Below, in pieces: positions 1 through 10,791 of a stretch of 64,000 nt of DNA. Origin of the DNA: Candidatus Thiodubiliella endoseptemdiera (GTDB lineage: Bacteria; Pseudomonadota; Gammaproteobacteria; PS1; Pseudothioglobaceae); assembly GCA_013416635.1 (NCBI GenBank), contig JACCHT010000002.1, positions 558,001-622,000 on the forward strand, read 5' to 3'. The number at the start of each line of letters is the position of its first letter. The first letter of the stretch is position 1. Made by a program: the position numbers and the translations under genes. The notes beneath the pieces are model-generated. The model worked only from the letters and a program-made list of their open reading frames with translations, was not told where the DNA came from and did not search any database.

Positions 1-56
1 TCTTTTTGTAGAGCAGGTAGAATCTCATTTTTATATTGTTGTTGTAATCTAGACAC
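1..56 (-). CDS. rplE: 50S ribosomal protein L5, N-terminal fragment cut by the window edge
   Basis: Only the first 18 codons are inside the window. They begin at a GTG (56-54) and read MSRLQQQYKNEILPAL, which matches the start of L5, the 5S-rRNA-binding protein of the large subunit. A GGA-rich ribosome binding site (AAAGGATAAAGGA) lies just upstream. The place directly after rplX is the usual spc order, so identity is supported by context as well as by sequence. The remainder lies beyond position 1. Confidence 0.85.
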   Translation of the reverse strand, partial: MSRLQQQYKNEILPALQK

Positions 57-83
57 TGTATTTTCCTTTATCCTTTAACTGTC

Positions 84-395
84 TCAAACGATTGCATCGC
101 CGTTTGATTTAAAAAATCTTTCTTTGTTACCGTCTTTGTTGGTGCGAATACCAACTTTGTCCGCTTTCTCAGTCTTTGCATTGTAAAGTGCAACATTTGA
201 AATTGCTATTGGCATTTCTGTATCAACAATACCGCCAGTAACGCCTGCATTTGGATTGGGTTTAACATGCTTTTTAGCAATATTTAAACCTTCGACCACA
301 ACTTTGCTTGTAGTTACTTTTGTTACTGTACCCATTGCACCTTTGTCTTTACCTGCAATAACAATAATCTCATCATTTAATTTAATTTTTTGCAT
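84..395 (-). CDS. rplX: 50S ribosomal protein L24
   Basis: L24 is an assembly-initiating protein of the large ribosomal subunit. The 103-residue product has the family's usual length and shows the KOW motif near the N-terminus (residues about 6-30, with [15 protein letters not shown]) and the conserved [11 protein letters not shown] segment. Its ATG overlaps the rplN stop by one base (TAATG), implying translational coupling. The rplE start follows after a 27-nt gap. Confidence 0.97.
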   Translation of the reverse strand: MQKIKLNDEIIVIAGKDKGAMGTVTKVTTSKVVVEGLNIAKKHVKPNPNAGVTGGIVDTEMPIAISNVALYNAKTEKADKVGIRTNKDGNKERFFKSNGDAIV

Positions 396-763
396 TATAG
401 TACCTCTGGTGCTAATGACACAATTTTCATAAATTTCGCATTACGCAATTCACGTGTTACAGGACCAAAGATACGCGTACCTACTGGCTCAAGTTTTGTG
501 TTTAATAACACCACTGCATTGTTATCAAAACGAATGCGTGAACCATCGGCACGGCGAACACCTTGTGCTGTGCGAACAACAACGGCATCATAAACATCGC
601 CTTTTTTCACTTTGGCACGCGGTGCAGCTTCTTTAATACTGACTTTCACCACATCACCAATATTTGCATAACGACGCTTAGAACCGCCCAATACTTTAAT
701 ACACATTGCTTTGACACCGCCGCTATTGTCGGCAATATGTAATTTTGTTTGCATTTGAATCAT
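395..763 (-). CDS. rplN: 50S ribosomal protein L14
   Basis: L14 sits at the subunit interface and contacts 16S rRNA. The 122-residue product is full length and starts [18 protein letters not shown], the L14 signature region. It is the first gene of the classical spc block, placed 30 nt after rpsQ, with no separate promoter that I can see. Nothing unusual. Confidence 0.97.
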   Translation of the reverse strand: MIQMQTKLHIADNSGGVKAMCIKVLGGSKRRYANIGDVVKVSIKEAAPRAKVKKGDVYDAVVVRTAQGVRRADGSRIRFDNNAVVLLNTKLEPVGTRIFGPVTRELRNAKFMKIVSLAPEVL

Positions 764-793
764 ATCTTATTCTCTTTATTAATAGGCTAACAA

Positions 794-1060
794 TTAATCA
801 ATCGCAACTGATTTTTCAAGGACTTCTAACAACGCCCAACATTTGGTTTTAGAAAACGGCTTTGCTTCAACAACTCTCACTGTATCACCTAAACCACACT
901 CATTGTTTGCATCATGGGCATGCACCTTGGTGCTGCGTTTGATGTATTTTTTATAAATTGGGTGACGAACTTTACGCTCAATTTCGACCGCAATTGTTTT
1001 ATCACGACTATTACTAACAACTTTGCCTGTTAATACGCGTTCTACTTTTTTATCGTTCAT
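794..1060 (-). CDS. rpsQ: 30S ribosomal protein S17
   Basis: S17 is a primary 16S-binding protein with an OB fold. The product has 88 residues and shows the family core [20 protein letters not shown]. Its ATG overlaps the rpmC stop by four bases (ATGA), as expected in the S10 operon, where rpsQ is the last gene before the spc block. Full length. Confidence 0.97.
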   Translation of the reverse strand: MNDKKVERVLTGKVVSNSRDKTIAVEIERKVRHPIYKKYIKRSTKVHAHDANNECGLGDTVRVVEAKPFSKTKCWALLEVLEKSVAID

Positions 1061-1245
1061 ACTTTTTTCTCTTCAATAATAGTTTTAACTCGTGCAATTG
1101 ACCTCTTAATATTCTTTAACTTGGAAGTGTCATCTAATTGCGCACTTTTATGTTGCATACGCATTTCAAAGTGTTCTTTCAAAAGCCCCATCAAAGTTTC
1201 TTTAAGTGCAGAAGCATCTTGACTTCTTAATTCTTTTGCGTTCAT
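1057..1245 (-). CDS. rpmC: 50S ribosomal protein L29
   Basis: Small helical L29 of 62 residues, located near the peptide exit tunnel. The sequence starts [18 protein letters not shown], typical of the family. It is coupled on both sides: a one-base TAATG overlap with the rplP stop and an ATGA overlap with rpsQ. Full length. Confidence 0.96.
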   Translation of the reverse strand: MNAKELRSQDASALKETLMGLLKEHFEMRMQHKSAQLDDTSKLKNIKRSIARVKTIIEEKKV

Positions 1246-1655
1246 TACATTGCCATCCTTTTAATTACTTTCGTTTTTACTGGTAATTTTGCTGATGCAA
1301 GTGCAAATGCTTCCATTGCAACAGTTTCATCAACCCCTTGCATTTCAAATAACATTTGACCTGGCTTAATCTGTGCAACCCAATATTCAACACTACCTTT
1401 ACCTTTACCCATTCGAACTTCTAATGGTTTTTTGGTAATGGGCTTATCTGGAAAAACACGAATCCAAATTTTACCTTGGCGTTTTACATGGCGAGTCATT
1501 GCTCTTCGTGCAGATTCAATTTGTCTTGCAGTCATACGGCATCTGCCAACAGCTTGTAAGCCAATTTCACCGAAACTGACTTTGTGACCAGTTGCAAGGC
1601 CACGATTACGGCCTTTCATCATTTTTCTAAATTTTGTGCGTTTAGGTTGTAACAT
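1245..1655 (-). CDS. rplP: 50S ribosomal protein L16
   Basis: L16 helps place tRNA in the A and P sites. The 136-residue product starts [19 protein letters not shown] and contains the conserved [19 protein letters not shown] core. Its length matches the bacterial family. It lies between rpsC (11-nt gap) and rpmC (coupled). Nothing unusual. Confidence 0.97.
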   Translation of the reverse strand: MLQPKRTKFRKMMKGRNRGLATGHKVSFGEIGLQAVGRCRMTARQIESARRAMTRHVKRQGKIWIRVFPDKPITKKPLEVRMGKGKGSVEYWVAQIKPGQMLFEMQGVDETVAMEAFALASAKLPVKTKVIKRMAM

Positions 1656-1666
1656 TTCTCAATCCT

Positions 1667-2359
1667 TTATTTCTTACCAATTTGATTAGTAGCACCGCGA
1701 CGAGCAACCTCATCTAGCGTGCCTTTTTTATGGTCTAAGATTTCACCTTTAAAGATCCAAACCTTAATACCAATCACACCATACTGTGTATTTGCACCAT
1801 AATGGGCATAATCAACATCAGCTCTAAATGTGTGCAATGGCACACGGCCTTCACGATACCATTCAGAACGCGCAATTTCTGCACCATTCAAACGACCGCT
1901 AACCATTACTTTAATACCTTGTGCGCCTAAGCGAGTGGCATTGCCTAATACTCGTTTAACTGCACGACGATACATTACTCGCTTTTCTAATTGTTGTGCA
2001 ATGTTTTCTGCTACTAGACGTGCATCCAGTTCCGGTTTTTTAATTTCTTCAATACTAATATGAACTGGAATTTCCATCATTTTAGCAACTGTGTTTTTTA
2101 ATTCTTCAATATCGGCACCTTTTTTACCAATAACGATACCTGGGCGAGCCGTATGAATGACTACTTTGGCATTATTTGCTAAACGTTCAATTTGAACACG
2201 ACTCACTGAAGCATCTTTGAGTTTTTCAAATAAGAAATCTCTTACTTCGATATCAGATAATAAGTACTTAGAATAATCTTGAGAATTCGCATACCACTTA
2301 GAATCCCAATCTTTAACGATGCCTAATCTAATACCTTTTGGATTTACTTTTTGACCCAT
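1667..2359 (-). CDS. rpsC: 30S ribosomal protein S3
   Basis: S3 lines the mRNA entry channel of the small subunit. The 230-residue product has the KH-type domain ([15 protein letters not shown] at about residues 75-90) and the C-terminal domain starting [15 protein letters not shown]. It starts [14 protein letters not shown], the family N-terminus. It is two bases after rplV, so the two are closely coupled. Confidence 0.97.
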   Translation of the reverse strand: MGQKVNPKGIRLGIVKDWDSKWYANSQDYSKYLLSDIEVRDFLFEKLKDASVSRVQIERLANNAKVVIHTARPGIVIGKKGADIEELKNTVAKMMEIPVHISIEEIKKPELDARLVAENIAQQLEKRVMYRRAVKRVLGNATRLGAQGIKVMVSGRLNGAEIARSEWYREGRVPLHTFRADVDYAHYGANTQYGVIGIKVWIFKGEILDHKKGTLDEVARRGATNQIGKK

Positions 2360-2361
2360 AA

Positions 2362-2697
2362 TTAACCTGCGCTTACGCCAACTGTAATGTGGCTTGTTCT
2401 TTTTAAAATACGATTTGCCCTGCCTTTTGCTCTGGGGCGAATTCTTTTCATTGTTGAGCCTTCGTCAATATAAACGCTGCTCACTTTTAATTCATCAATA
2501 TCCAGCCCATCATTGTTTTCAGCATTTGAAATAGCTGAATTCAACACTTTCTTAACAAGCACTGATGCTTTTTTATTGCTAAACGACAAAATATTAAGTG
2601 CCTCTTCAACTGACTTAGAACGGATTTGATCCGCTACCAATCGCGCTTTAAAAGCCGAGGTCTTTGCATATTTATGTATTGCTTTAACTTCTTTCAT
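2362..2697 (-). CDS. rplV: 50S ribosomal protein L22
   Basis: L22 forms part of the peptide exit tunnel. The 111-residue product includes the family features: an N-terminal helix ([15 protein letters not shown]) and the C-terminal beta-hairpin with [13 protein letters not shown]. Full length, between rpsS and rpsC in the S10 order. Confidence 0.97.
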   Translation of the reverse strand: MKEVKAIHKYAKTSAFKARLVADQIRSKSVEEALNILSFSNKKASVLVKKVLNSAISNAENNDGLDIDELKVSSVYIDEGSTMKRIRPRAKGRANRILKRTSHITVGVSAG

Positions 2698-2713
2698 TTT
2701 TCAATCCTTTAAT

Positions 2714-2983
2714 TTAAGCCTTGCGGTCGCCAGTATGTCCGTGGAAGGTTCTGGTTGTTGCAAACTCACCCAATTTATGTCCTACCATTTGCTCATTAAT
2801 AGACACTGGCACATGTGCTCTACCATTATGTATTGCAATTGTCAAGCCAATCATCTCAGGCACAATTACCGAACGCCTAGACCAAGTTTTAATTGGTTTT
2901 CTTATTTTATTTTCCTGAGCAATTAATACTTTCTTGATTAAATGCTCGTCAACAAATGGACCCTTTCTTAATGATCTAGACAT
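2714..2983 (-). CDS. rpsS: 30S ribosomal protein S19
   Basis: S19 is a head protein of the small subunit that contacts S13. The 89-residue product starts [18 protein letters not shown] and ends with the conserved [20 protein letters not shown] region. Full length. It follows rplB with an 8-nt gap. Confidence 0.97.
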   Translation of the reverse strand: MSRSLRKGPFVDEHLIKKVLIAQENKIRKPIKTWSRRSVIVPEMIGLTIAIHNGRAHVPVSINEQMVGHKLGEFATTRTFHGHTGDRKA

Positions 2984-2991
2984 AATTATTC

Positions 2992-3819
2992 CTATTTATT
3001 CCTACGACGCACGATAAGTTTATCGGTGCGTTTATTGCTACGCGTTTTATAACCCTTAGTTGGTGTACCCCAAGGTGAAACTGGGTGACGACCGCCACTA
3101 GTTTTACCCTCACCACCACCATGCGGGTGATCAACTGGGTTCATCACTACACCACGAACGGTAGGTCTAACACCTCTCCAACGAGTTGCACCCGCTTTAC
3201 CTAATTTTCTCAAACTATGTTCCTTCTTAGAAACTTCGCCAATGGTTGCACGACAATCTGCCAATACCTTGCGCACTTCACCAGAACGCAATCTTAAAGT
3301 TACATATGTACCTTCTTTTGCAATTAACTGTGCTGAAGTACCTGCACTGCGAGCCATCTGTGCCCCTTTACCTGGCTTTAATTCAATACAGTGAATAACG
3401 CTTCCCAATGGAATGTTTGCACAAGGCATTACATTGCCCACTTGAATAGCAACGCTATTACCTGAAACCACTTCATCACCCGCATTCAAACCATTCGGTG
3501 CAATAATATATTTCCGCTCACCGTCTGCATATAAAACCAAAGCAATGTTAGCGCTGCGATTTGGATCGTATTCTAAACGCTCAACTTTTGCAACGATATC
3601 GTCTTTATTGCGTCTAAAATCAATAGCACGATAGCGACGCTTGTGACCACCACCCTTGTGACGAACTGTAATCTTGCCGCGATTATTACGACCGCTAATT
3701 CTATTTTTACTTTCTGTTAGGGGTGCATAAGGTGCACCTTTATGTAAATCTTTATCAACAACATTAACAACAAATCGTCTGCCGGGTGAAGTTGGTTTTC
3801 TTTTAATTACTTGTGCCAT
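2992..3819 (-). CDS. rplB: 50S ribosomal protein L2
   Basis: L2 is needed for subunit joining and peptidyl-transferase activity. The 275-residue product carries the invariant C-terminal region [18 protein letters not shown] (about residues 224-241) with the conserved histidine, and the basic N-terminal half. Full length. It sits 10 nt after rplW in the S10 order. Confidence 0.98.
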   Translation of the reverse strand: MAQVIKRKPTSPGRRFVVNVVDKDLHKGAPYAPLTESKNRISGRNNRGKITVRHKGGGHKRRYRAIDFRRNKDDIVAKVERLEYDPNRSANIALVLYADGERKYIIAPNGLNAGDEVVSGNSVAIQVGNVMPCANIPLGSVIHCIELKPGKGAQMARSAGTSAQLIAKEGTYVTLRLRSGEVRKVLADCRATIGEVSKKEHSLRKLGKAGATRWRGVRPTVRGVVMNPVDHPHGGGEGKTSGGRHPVSPWGTPTKGYKTRSNKRTDKLIVRRRNK

Positions 3820-3829
3820 AATCTCTCTC

Positions 3830-4120
3830 TTAAGAAGCGCTTACATCAATCATTTGACCTTCAGACACTTTTACCATTGCCTTCTTCCAATTAATACGAC
3901 GACCCTTCTTACCTTTATAAATTTTTGTTTTACCTTTAACAATAGAAGTAGTTACATTTTCTACAGTAACGCTAAATAATGTCTCAACTGCTGCTTTAAT
4001 CTCTTTTTTATTACTATCAATACGCACTTTAAATGCATACTGATTGTAGGCTGACAACAATGATGTCTTCTCAGAAACAATCGGTGCCAATAAGGTTTTT
4101 AATACTTTTTCTTGGTTCAT
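3830..4120 (-). CDS. rplW: 50S ribosomal protein L23
   Basis: L23 sits at the tunnel exit and docks trigger factor and SRP. The 96-residue product contains [19 protein letters not shown] and the basic loop [16 protein letters not shown]. Its ATG overlaps the rplD stop by four bases. Full length. Confidence 0.96.
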   Translation of the reverse strand: MNQEKVLKTLLAPIVSEKTSLLSAYNQYAFKVRIDSNKKEIKAAVETLFSVTVENVTTSIVKGKTKIYKGKKGRRINWKKAMVKVSEGQMIDVSAS

Positions 4121-4731
4121 AATTGTGCCTCAATTTTTTTCAATGCTGCCTCTGTGATAACCACATTTTCATAACCAATCAAACTGACTGGGTCAATACT
4201 TTGAGTATCACAAACGCCAACATGGTATAAATTACGCGAAGAAAGATATAAATTTTCATCTAACTCTTCTGTCATTAATAGTGCGTCTTTTATATTTAAT
4301 GCTTTCAGCAATGCTGTTACATTTTTTGTTTTTGCTTCTGTAATACCAAATTCTTTTACTACTTTTAAACGCTCAGTGCGTGCTAACTCAGAAAAGATAA
4401 CAGAGATTGCACCTTTGTACATTTTCTTATTCACTTTCTGTGCAAAACTCTTAGGTTTTGCAGCAAATGTAACGCCACCTGAACGCCAAATAGGACCACG
4501 GGAAGTACCTGCTCTCGCACGACCTGTACCCTTTTGTGCCCAAGGCTTCTTGCCACCACCACTCACTGCTGCACGATTTTTCTGTGCTTTAGAGCCTTGG
4601 CGACCTGTTGCCATGTAAGCCGTTGTTACTTGATGAACCAACGACTGGTTATAGTCTTTTGCAAATACCTTATCCGCAACTTCGGTAGCAGTGGATTTAT
4701 TGGTACTAATATTTAATACTTTTAATTTCAT
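4117..4731 (-). CDS. rplD: 50S ribosomal protein L4
   Basis: L4 is part of the exit tunnel and, in E. coli, is the autogenous regulator of the S10 operon. Whether that holds here cannot be seen. The 204-residue product has the extended loop [19 protein letters not shown] at about residues 62-80, which reaches into the tunnel. Full length. It is ten bases after rplC and coupled to rplW. Confidence 0.97.
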   Translation of the reverse strand: MKLKVLNISTNKSTATEVADKVFAKDYNQSLVHQVTTAYMATGRQGSKAQKNRAAVSGGGKKPWAQKGTGRARAGTSRGPIWRSGGVTFAAKPKSFAQKVNKKMYKGAISVIFSELARTERLKVVKEFGITEAKTKNVTALLKALNIKDALLMTEELDENLYLSSRNLYHVGVCDTQSIDPVSLIGYENVVITEAALKKIEAQL

Positions 4732-4741
4732 CTTAAAAACC

Positions 4742-5521
4742 TTATTCTTCTGTTGCAGTTTCTGTTACTGCTGCCTTCTCGGCTTCTGTTGCTACCTTAG
4801 CCGCTTCTTCCTCAGCCAATTGTGCGTTTTTTTGTTCTTGCAATTGCTTGCTGATAGTCTGGTTTACTTTGTCCTTTTTAGCAGACAAATTAACTTTAAC
4901 AAAACCTTTAGGCGCGCCAGGAATTGCACCTTTAACTAAAATCAAATTTCTTTCACTATCAACACGGATAACTTCTAAACATTCCTGAGTAACTTGTGCG
5001 TTACCCATTTGACCTGCCATTTTCTTACCTTTAAAGACACGACCAGGATCTTGACACTGTCCGGTAGAACCAATCGCTCTGTGAGAAATTGAGTTACCAT
5101 GTGTAGCATCTTGCATTGAGAAATTATGTCGCTTCACACCGCCTTGGAAACCTTTACCTTTAGATTGTCCAGTAACATCAACAAATTGACCTTCGCCAAA
5201 AATTGATAAGTCAAAACTGCTTGCACCTGCAATCTCATCAGCATCTACTCTAAATTCCCAAAGACCTAAACCGATGTCTTGTGAAGCCTTAGCATAATGA
5301 CCTTTAGTTGCTGAGGAAACACGACGCAATTTTGCTTCGCCTTTTTTGTTAACTTTAGCACCAGTAGTCACTTGTATAGCGCTATAACCATCCACTTCTA
5401 CTGTTTTTGTTTGAACAATACGATTGGACTCAACTTTAATAACGCTTACTGCAGTTGCTGAACCGTCGTCAGCCAAAATACGCGTCATTCCTAATTTTTG
5501 CCCTACTAAACCAATTGCCAT
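4742..5521 (-). CDS. rplC: 50S ribosomal protein L3 with a charged C-terminal extension
   Basis: L3 initiates large-subunit assembly and reaches the peptidyl-transferase centre. The first ~212 residues match the family, starting [15 protein letters not shown] and containing [20 protein letters not shown]. At 259 residues it is about 45-50 longer than typical bacterial L3. The extra tail (from about residue 213) is rich in Lys, Gln, Glu and Ala, includes [18 protein letters not shown], and looks like a surface helix or coiled coil. The reading frame is uninterrupted, so the extension is part of the gene as given. Confidence 0.96.
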   Translation of the reverse strand: MAIGLVGQKLGMTRILADDGSATAVSVIKVESNRIVQTKTVEVDGYSAIQVTTGAKVNKKGEAKLRRVSSATKGHYAKASQDIGLGLWEFRVDADEIAGASSFDLSIFGEGQFVDVTGQSKGKGFQGGVKRHNFSMQDATHGNSISHRAIGSTGQCQDPGRVFKGKKMAGQMGNAQVTQECLEVIRVDSERNLILVKGAIPGAPKGFVKVNLSAKKDKVNQTISKQLQEQKNAQLAEEEAAKVATEAEKAAVTETATEE

Positions 5522-5550
5522 GATAATTTTTCCTATTACTTATTCGTTTG

Positions 5551-5862
5551 TTAATTAAGCTGAATTGCTACATCAACACCTGCCGCTAAATCTAATTTCA
5601 TTAGTGCGTCAACTGTTTTATCTGTTGGGCTGATAACATCCATCAATCTAACATATGTCCTTAATTCGTATTGATCTCTTGCTTTCTTGTTAACATGCGG
5701 AGAAGTCAATACAGTCCAACGCTCTTTCTTTGTTGGTAAAGGGATTGGACCTCTAACACTAGCACCTGTACTTTTTGCTGTAGCAACAATCTCAACGGCT
5801 GACTTATCGATTAAACGATGGTCAAATGCCTTTAACTTAATTCTAATATTTTGATTGCTCAT
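5551..5862 (-). CDS. rpsJ: 30S ribosomal protein S10
   Basis: S10 acts in the small subunit and also in NusB-dependent antitermination. The 103-residue product contains the S10 signature ([20 protein letters not shown]). It is the first gene of the S10 block. A 91-nt gap from tuf contains a candidate promoter, suggesting independent transcription in addition to read-through from tuf. Confidence 0.97.
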   Translation of the reverse strand: MSNQNIRIKLKAFDHRLIDKSAVEIVATAKSTGASVRGPIPLPTKKERWTVLTSPHVNKKARDQYELRTYVRLMDVISPTDKTVDALMKLDLAAGVDVAIQLN

Positions 5863-5912
5863 GTCTTAAATCCTATTTAAAATCGACTTTGTCTTTCAAC
5901 GAAAAAGCGAAC

Positions 5913-5918
5913 ATTATA
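5913..5918 (-). promoter_or_regulatory. candidate -10 element upstream of rpsJ
   Basis: On the minus strand the tuf-rpsJ gap reads TTGTATAATGTTCGC, giving a perfect TATAAT about 50 nt upstream of the rpsJ start. The matching -35 (TTAATA at about 18-nt spacing) is weak. The position is that of the S10 operon promoter in relatives. Support is by eye only. Confidence 0.4.
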
Positions 5919-5953
5919 CAATAACATCTGCCTTCTTATTAACTAATTTTTCC

Positions 5954-7144
5954 TTAATCCGTCACCTTAGCAACAACACCCGCACCAACCGTGCGACCCC
6001 CTTCTCTAATTGCAAATCTTAAACCGTCTTCCATTGCAATTGGTGATAATAATTCTACTTCCATCTTAACATTATCACCTGGCATAACCATTTCTACATC
6101 TTTTGGTAATTGACAAGCACCTGTTACATCGGTTGTTCTAAAATAAAATTGTGGGCGGTAGTTGTTAAAGAATGGCGTGTGTCGTCCACCTTCATCTTTG
6201 CTAAGTACATATATTTCTGCTTCAAACTTTGAATGTGGCTTAATTGAACCAGGCTTAGCCAATACTTGACCTCGTTCTACATCTTCTCGTTTTGTACCTC
6301 TTAGAAGAACGCCAACATTATCGCCTGCTTCTCCTGAATCTAATAACTTACGAAACATTTCAACACCTGTACAGGTTGTTGTTTGTGTGTCTCTAATGCC
6401 AACGATTTCAATTTCGTCATTGACATTAACAACACCCGCTTCAATACGCCCTGTTACTACAGTACCACGACCAGAGATTGAGAATACATCTTCAATTGGC
6501 ATAATAAAATCTTTATCCGTATCTCGTTTAGGTGTAGGAATATACGAATCTAGCGCTTCAACTAACTTAATAATTGAAGGTACGCCAATGTCTGAAGTGT
6601 CGCCTTCTAATGCTTTAAGTGCAGAACCGAAGATAACAGGAGTGTCATCACCTGGGAAGTCGTATTCAGTGAGTAGTTCACGGATTTCCATTTCAACTAA
6701 TTCTACTAATTCTTCGTCGTCAACCATATCTGCTTTGTTCATATAAACAAGAATGTATGGAACACCTACTTGCTTAGACAAAAGGATATGCTCACGAGTT
6801 TGAGCCATTGGGCCGTCTGTTGCAGCAATAACGATGATAGCACCGTCCATTTGGGCGGCACCCGTAATCATATTTTTAACATAGTCGGCGTGTCCTGGGC
6901 AATCAACATGGGCATAATGACGGTTCTCTGATTCATACTCTACATGGGCTGTTGAAATGGTAATGCCGCGTTCTCTTTCTTCAGGTGCATTATCAATATC
7001 TGCATAATCGTTAAATTCACCGCCATTTGCTTCTGCCATTACTTTGGTCATGGCTGCTGTTAGGGTTGTTTTGCCGTGGTCAACATGGCCGATTGTGCCA
7101 ACATTGACATGGGGTTTGGTTCTTTCGAATTTTTCTTTTGACAT
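5954..7144 (-). CDS. tuf: elongation factor Tu
   Basis: EF-Tu is the GTPase that carries aminoacyl-tRNA to the ribosome. The 396-residue product shows the G motifs: [11 protein letters not shown] (G1), the RGITIST switch I region, DCPGHADY (G3) and MNKAD in place of the more common NKxD spelling of G4. Domains 2 and 3 follow and end GVVAKVTD. Full length, between fusA and rpsJ as in the str operon. It is the only tuf copy in the window. Confidence 0.98.
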   Translation of the reverse strand: MSKEKFERTKPHVNVGTIGHVDHGKTTLTAAMTKVMAEANGGEFNDYADIDNAPEERERGITISTAHVEYESENRHYAHVDCPGHADYVKNMITGAAQMDGAIIVIAATDGPMAQTREHILLSKQVGVPYILVYMNKADMVDDEELVELVEMEIRELLTEYDFPGDDTPVIFGSALKALEGDTSDIGVPSIIKLVEALDSYIPTPKRDTDKDFIMPIEDVFSISGRGTVVTGRIEAGVVNVNDEIEIVGIRDTQTTTCTGVEMFRKLLDSGEAGDNVGVLLRGTKREDVERGQVLAKPGSIKPHSKFEAEIYVLSKDEGGRHTPFFNNYRPQFYFRTTDVTGACQLPKDVEMVMPGDNVKMEVELLSPIAMEDGLRFAIREGGRTVGAGVVAKVTD

Positions 7145-7170
7145 TTTATTGCTCCTGCTTAACTTTAAAT

Positions 7171-9272
7171 TTATTTGTTTAATTTTTCAATAACATCATC
7201 AGCAACATTTTTCGGTGCTGCTGTGTATTTTGAAAATTCCATTGAATAACTTGCGCGACCTTGTGTCATTGAACGCAAATCGTTGGCATAGCCAAACATT
7301 TCTGCTAATGGCACATCAGCTTTTAATTGTTTGCCGTTTGGCAAGTCTTCCATAGCACCTACTAAACCACGACGACGATTAAGGTCGCCCATCACATCAC
7401 CCATATAATCCTCAGGTGTTACAATTTCTACTGCCATCATTGGCTCAAGTAATTGTGGATTAGCCAATCTAACGCCTTCTGCTAAACATTTAGAAGCGGC
7501 AATCTTAAACGCCATTTCATTTGAGTCAACATCGTGATAAGAACCATCATAAACGGTAACTTTCATATCTACCAATGGGAAACCTGCCAATACGCCATTT
7601 TCCATTTGCTCTTGAATACCTTTGTTAACCGCAGGCACATATTCCTTAGGAATCACACCGCCTTTAATTTCATCAACGAACTCATAACCTGCACCCGGCT
7701 CTTGTGGTTCAATGCGTAAATATACATGACCATATTGACCACGACCGCCTGATTGTTTAGCAAATTTATGTTGATGCTCAACTAAGGTTGTAATTGCTTC
7801 ACGGTAAGCCACTTGTGGTGCACCGACATTACATTCAACATCAAATTCACGCATCATACGGTCAACAATAATATCCAAATGTAATTCACCCATACCGGCA
7901 ATAATCGTTTGTCCTGATTCCTCGTCACTTGACACACGGAATGAAGGGTCTTCGCCTGCTAATTTACCTAGGGCAATACCCATTTTTTCTTGGTCTGCTT
8001 TAGTTTTAGGCTCTACCGCTAAGGCAATGACTGGCTCAGGGAATTCCATTCTTTCCAGCACGATTTTCTCTTTCATATCACATAGAGTATCGCCTGTAGT
8101 TACATCTTTAAGTCCAATCGCTGCGGCAATATCGCCAGCACGAACTTCTTTAATTTCTTCTCGTTCATTTGAGTGCATTTGCACCATACGACCAATGCGT
8201 TCTTTTTTGCTTTTTGATGAATTGTAAACAAAATCACCTGCTTTTAAAACACCTGAATACACACGGAAGAAAGTCAATGTTCCTACAAATGGGTCGGTTG
8301 CAATCTTAAATGCTAATGCCGAAAATGGCTCATCGTCAGATGCAGGTCTAGGGGCTTTGGTTTCATCTTTGTCATCTAAGATACCTTCAATCGCATCAAC
8401 ATCTAATGGCGAAGGCATATACATAATCATTGCGTCTAATGCCGCTTGCACTCCTTTGTTTTTAAAGGCTGAACCACAAAACATTGGAATGATTTGATTG
8501 CCAATAGTTTGAATACGAATACCCGCTTTAATTTCATCTGCTGATAATTCACCTTCTTCTAAGTATTTTTCCATTAACTCATCATTGGCTTCCGCAGCGG
8601 CTTCAATCATAATTTCGCGCTGGGTATCTGCTAAATCTTGTAAATCAGCAGGAATGTCTTTCGCTTCATAAGTTGCCCCCTGATCTGCTTCATTCCAATA
8701 GATGGCTTTCATTGTAATTAAATCAACCACACCTTCAAAATCTTCTTCTGCGCCAATCGCAATTTGCATCGGTACTGGGTTGCCGCCTAAACGCGTTCTA
8801 ACTTGCTCACAAACGCGTAAGAAATCTGCACCTGCACGGTCCATTTTATTAACAAAACCAATTCTTGGCACATTGTATTTATTCGCTTGACGCCATACGT
8901 TTCTGATTGTGGCTCTACACCGCCAACCGCACAAAATAAGGCACAAGCACCGTCTAATACTTTAAGTGAGCGTTCCACTTCAATAGTAAAGTCCACATGT
9001 CCCGGTGTGTCAATGATATTAATACGGTGCTCTTCAAACTGTTCATCCATACCTTTCCACATACAGGTTGTTGCCGCAGAAGTGATGGTAATGCCACGCT
9101 CTTGCTCTTGCTCCATCCAATCCATAGTGGCACCACCGTCATGTACTTCGCCAATTTTGTGCGTGCGGCCTGTGTATAAAAGAATGCGTTCTGTTGTGGT
9201 GGTTTTGCCAGCGTCAATATGTGCCATAACACCGACATTGCGGTAGCGTTCAAGTGGATGATTTCTTGCCAT
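7171..9272 (-). CDS. fusA: elongation factor G, interrupted by one single-base frameshift
   Basis: EF-G drives translocation on the ribosome. The N-terminal frame starts [20 protein letters not shown] with GKTTTTER (G1), and the second frame carries NKMDRAG (G4) to the C-terminus. The frames join at about 8898: E. coli-like [11 protein letters not shown] is recovered if one G is added to a GG-to-G loss in ACG(G)TATGGCG. With that base restored the protein would be 700 residues, the normal length. EF-G is indispensable, and this is the only copy seen, so a sequencing error is more likely than a dead gene. Flanked by rpsG and tuf as usual. Confidence 0.93.
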
Positions 9273-9293
9273 TGTTCCTGTCCTTAATTTATA

Positions 9294-9776
<483 letters not shown>

Positions 9777-9786
9777 TTAAATTAGT

Positions 9787-10161
9787 TTACTTCTTTGGTT
9801 TCTTAGTGCCATACTTAGAACGCCCTTGCATTCTACCATCAACGCCCACAGTATCTAATGCACCACGAACTGTATGATAACGAACACCCGGTAAATCCTT
9901 AACACGACCCCCACGAATTAAAATCACCGAGTGTTCTTGTAAGTTATGCCCTTCACCACCAATATAAGTGGTTACTTCGGCAGCATTTGTCAATCTAACA
10001 CGAGCAACTTTACGCAATGCTGAGTTAGGTTTTTTAGGGGTTGTTGTATAAACGCGGGTACACACACCACGCTTTTGTGGGCAACTGTCTAACGCAGGTA
10101 CGCCACTTTTTGTTACTTTCTTTTTACGCGGGTTACGCACTAATTGATTAACCGTTGACAT
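9787..10161 (-). CDS. rpsL: 30S ribosomal protein S12
   Basis: S12 controls decoding fidelity and is the classical streptomycin-resistance locus. The 124-residue product starts [15 protein letters not shown], and contains [17 protein letters not shown] and [13 protein letters not shown] chose the ATG at 10161 because the reading frame extends 20 codons further upstream without family similarity, and a GGAG ribosome binding site precedes this ATG. It is the first gene of the long ribosomal block. Confidence 0.97.
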   Translation of the reverse strand: MSTVNQLVRNPRKKKVTKSGVPALDSCPQKRGVCTRVYTTTPKKPNSALRKVARVRLTNAAEVTTYIGGEGHNLQEHSVILIRGGRVKDLPGVRYHTVRGALDTVGVDGRMQGRSKYGTKKPKK

Positions 10162-10232
10162 AAGTACAAATCTCCAAATATTTTGTATAAAAAATTTAAG
10201 TGCCCACATTTTTTTGGGCAATAAAGGGAAGC

Positions 10233-10260
10233 ATTATACTGTGATTTTTATTTTCGTCAA
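10233..10260 (-). promoter_or_regulatory. sigma-70-like promoter for the str/S10/spc gene block
   Basis: On the minus strand TTGACG (10260-10255) and a perfect TATAAT (10238-10233) are separated by 16 nt. The start codon of rpsL lies about 70 nt downstream. Between them, 10201-10220 can fold into a small hairpin with TGCCCA/TGGGCA arms, possibly a leader structure. It is the strongest promoter-like sequence I noticed in the window, consistent with driving ribosomal genes. Confidence 0.6.
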
Positions 10261-10266
10261 TATGTT

Positions 10267-10743
10267 TTATGGATTTTTTATCAACTTATTTAATAAAAAA
10301 CCACTAGCACGATTTAGCATCATAAAAACATCATCAAAACGCCCCTCAAAATACGGGTCTGGTACACCTTTACCATTGTTATCTGGAATATTATCCAACA
10401 TCAAAGACAGCTTATATCGATGCTCTGCTGGGCAAATATCCAACAATTCTGCCAAGTTACTCTCATCCATCGCAAAAATATAATCATAATGATAAAAATC
10501 AGAATCATGCACCTGTCTAGCACGCTGAGATGATAAATCCACCGCATACTTATTTGCCGATAGTTGTGAGCGAGAATCAGGTTGCTCACCTATATGATAA
10601 GCGTGCGTCCCTGCTGAGTCGATTTCAAATAAATGTTCAACGCCCTGCTTCTGCATTTGCACACGAAATGTGCCCTCCGCAGTCGGTGAGCGACAGATAT
10701 TACCCATACAAACAAATAAAATTTTAGTTTTTTCACTACTCAT
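10267..10743 (-). CDS. low-molecular-weight protein-tyrosine phosphatase
   Basis: Cytosolic phosphatase of the LMW-PTP family. The catalytic P-loop CMGNICRS (C-X5-R) is at about residues 12-19, and the general-acid region DPYFEG lies near residue 131, as in the family. At 158 residues it is full length. Homologues act on tyrosine kinases that control polysaccharide export (Wzb type) or have unknown targets; no kinase gene is nearby, so the substrate is open. It lies just upstream of the rpsL promoter on the same strand and is divergent from kdsD. Confidence 0.9.
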   Translation of the reverse strand: MSSEKTKILFVCMGNICRSPTAEGTFRVQMQKQGVEHLFEIDSAGTHAYHIGEQPDSRSQLSANKYAVDLSSQRARQVHDSDFYHYDYIFAMDESNLAELLDICPAEHRYKLSLMLDNIPDNNGKGVPDPYFEGRFDDVFMMLNRASGFLLNKLIKNP

Positions 10744-10791
10744 ACTTAATATTAGATAAAATTCACCATTATATCCATTTGTTGCCTATTT

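Noticed and set aside
6387-6746. Plus-strand 119-codon frame inside tuf
   Set aside because: Antisense shadow of a highly conserved gene; Ser/Thr-rich composition typical of such shadows.
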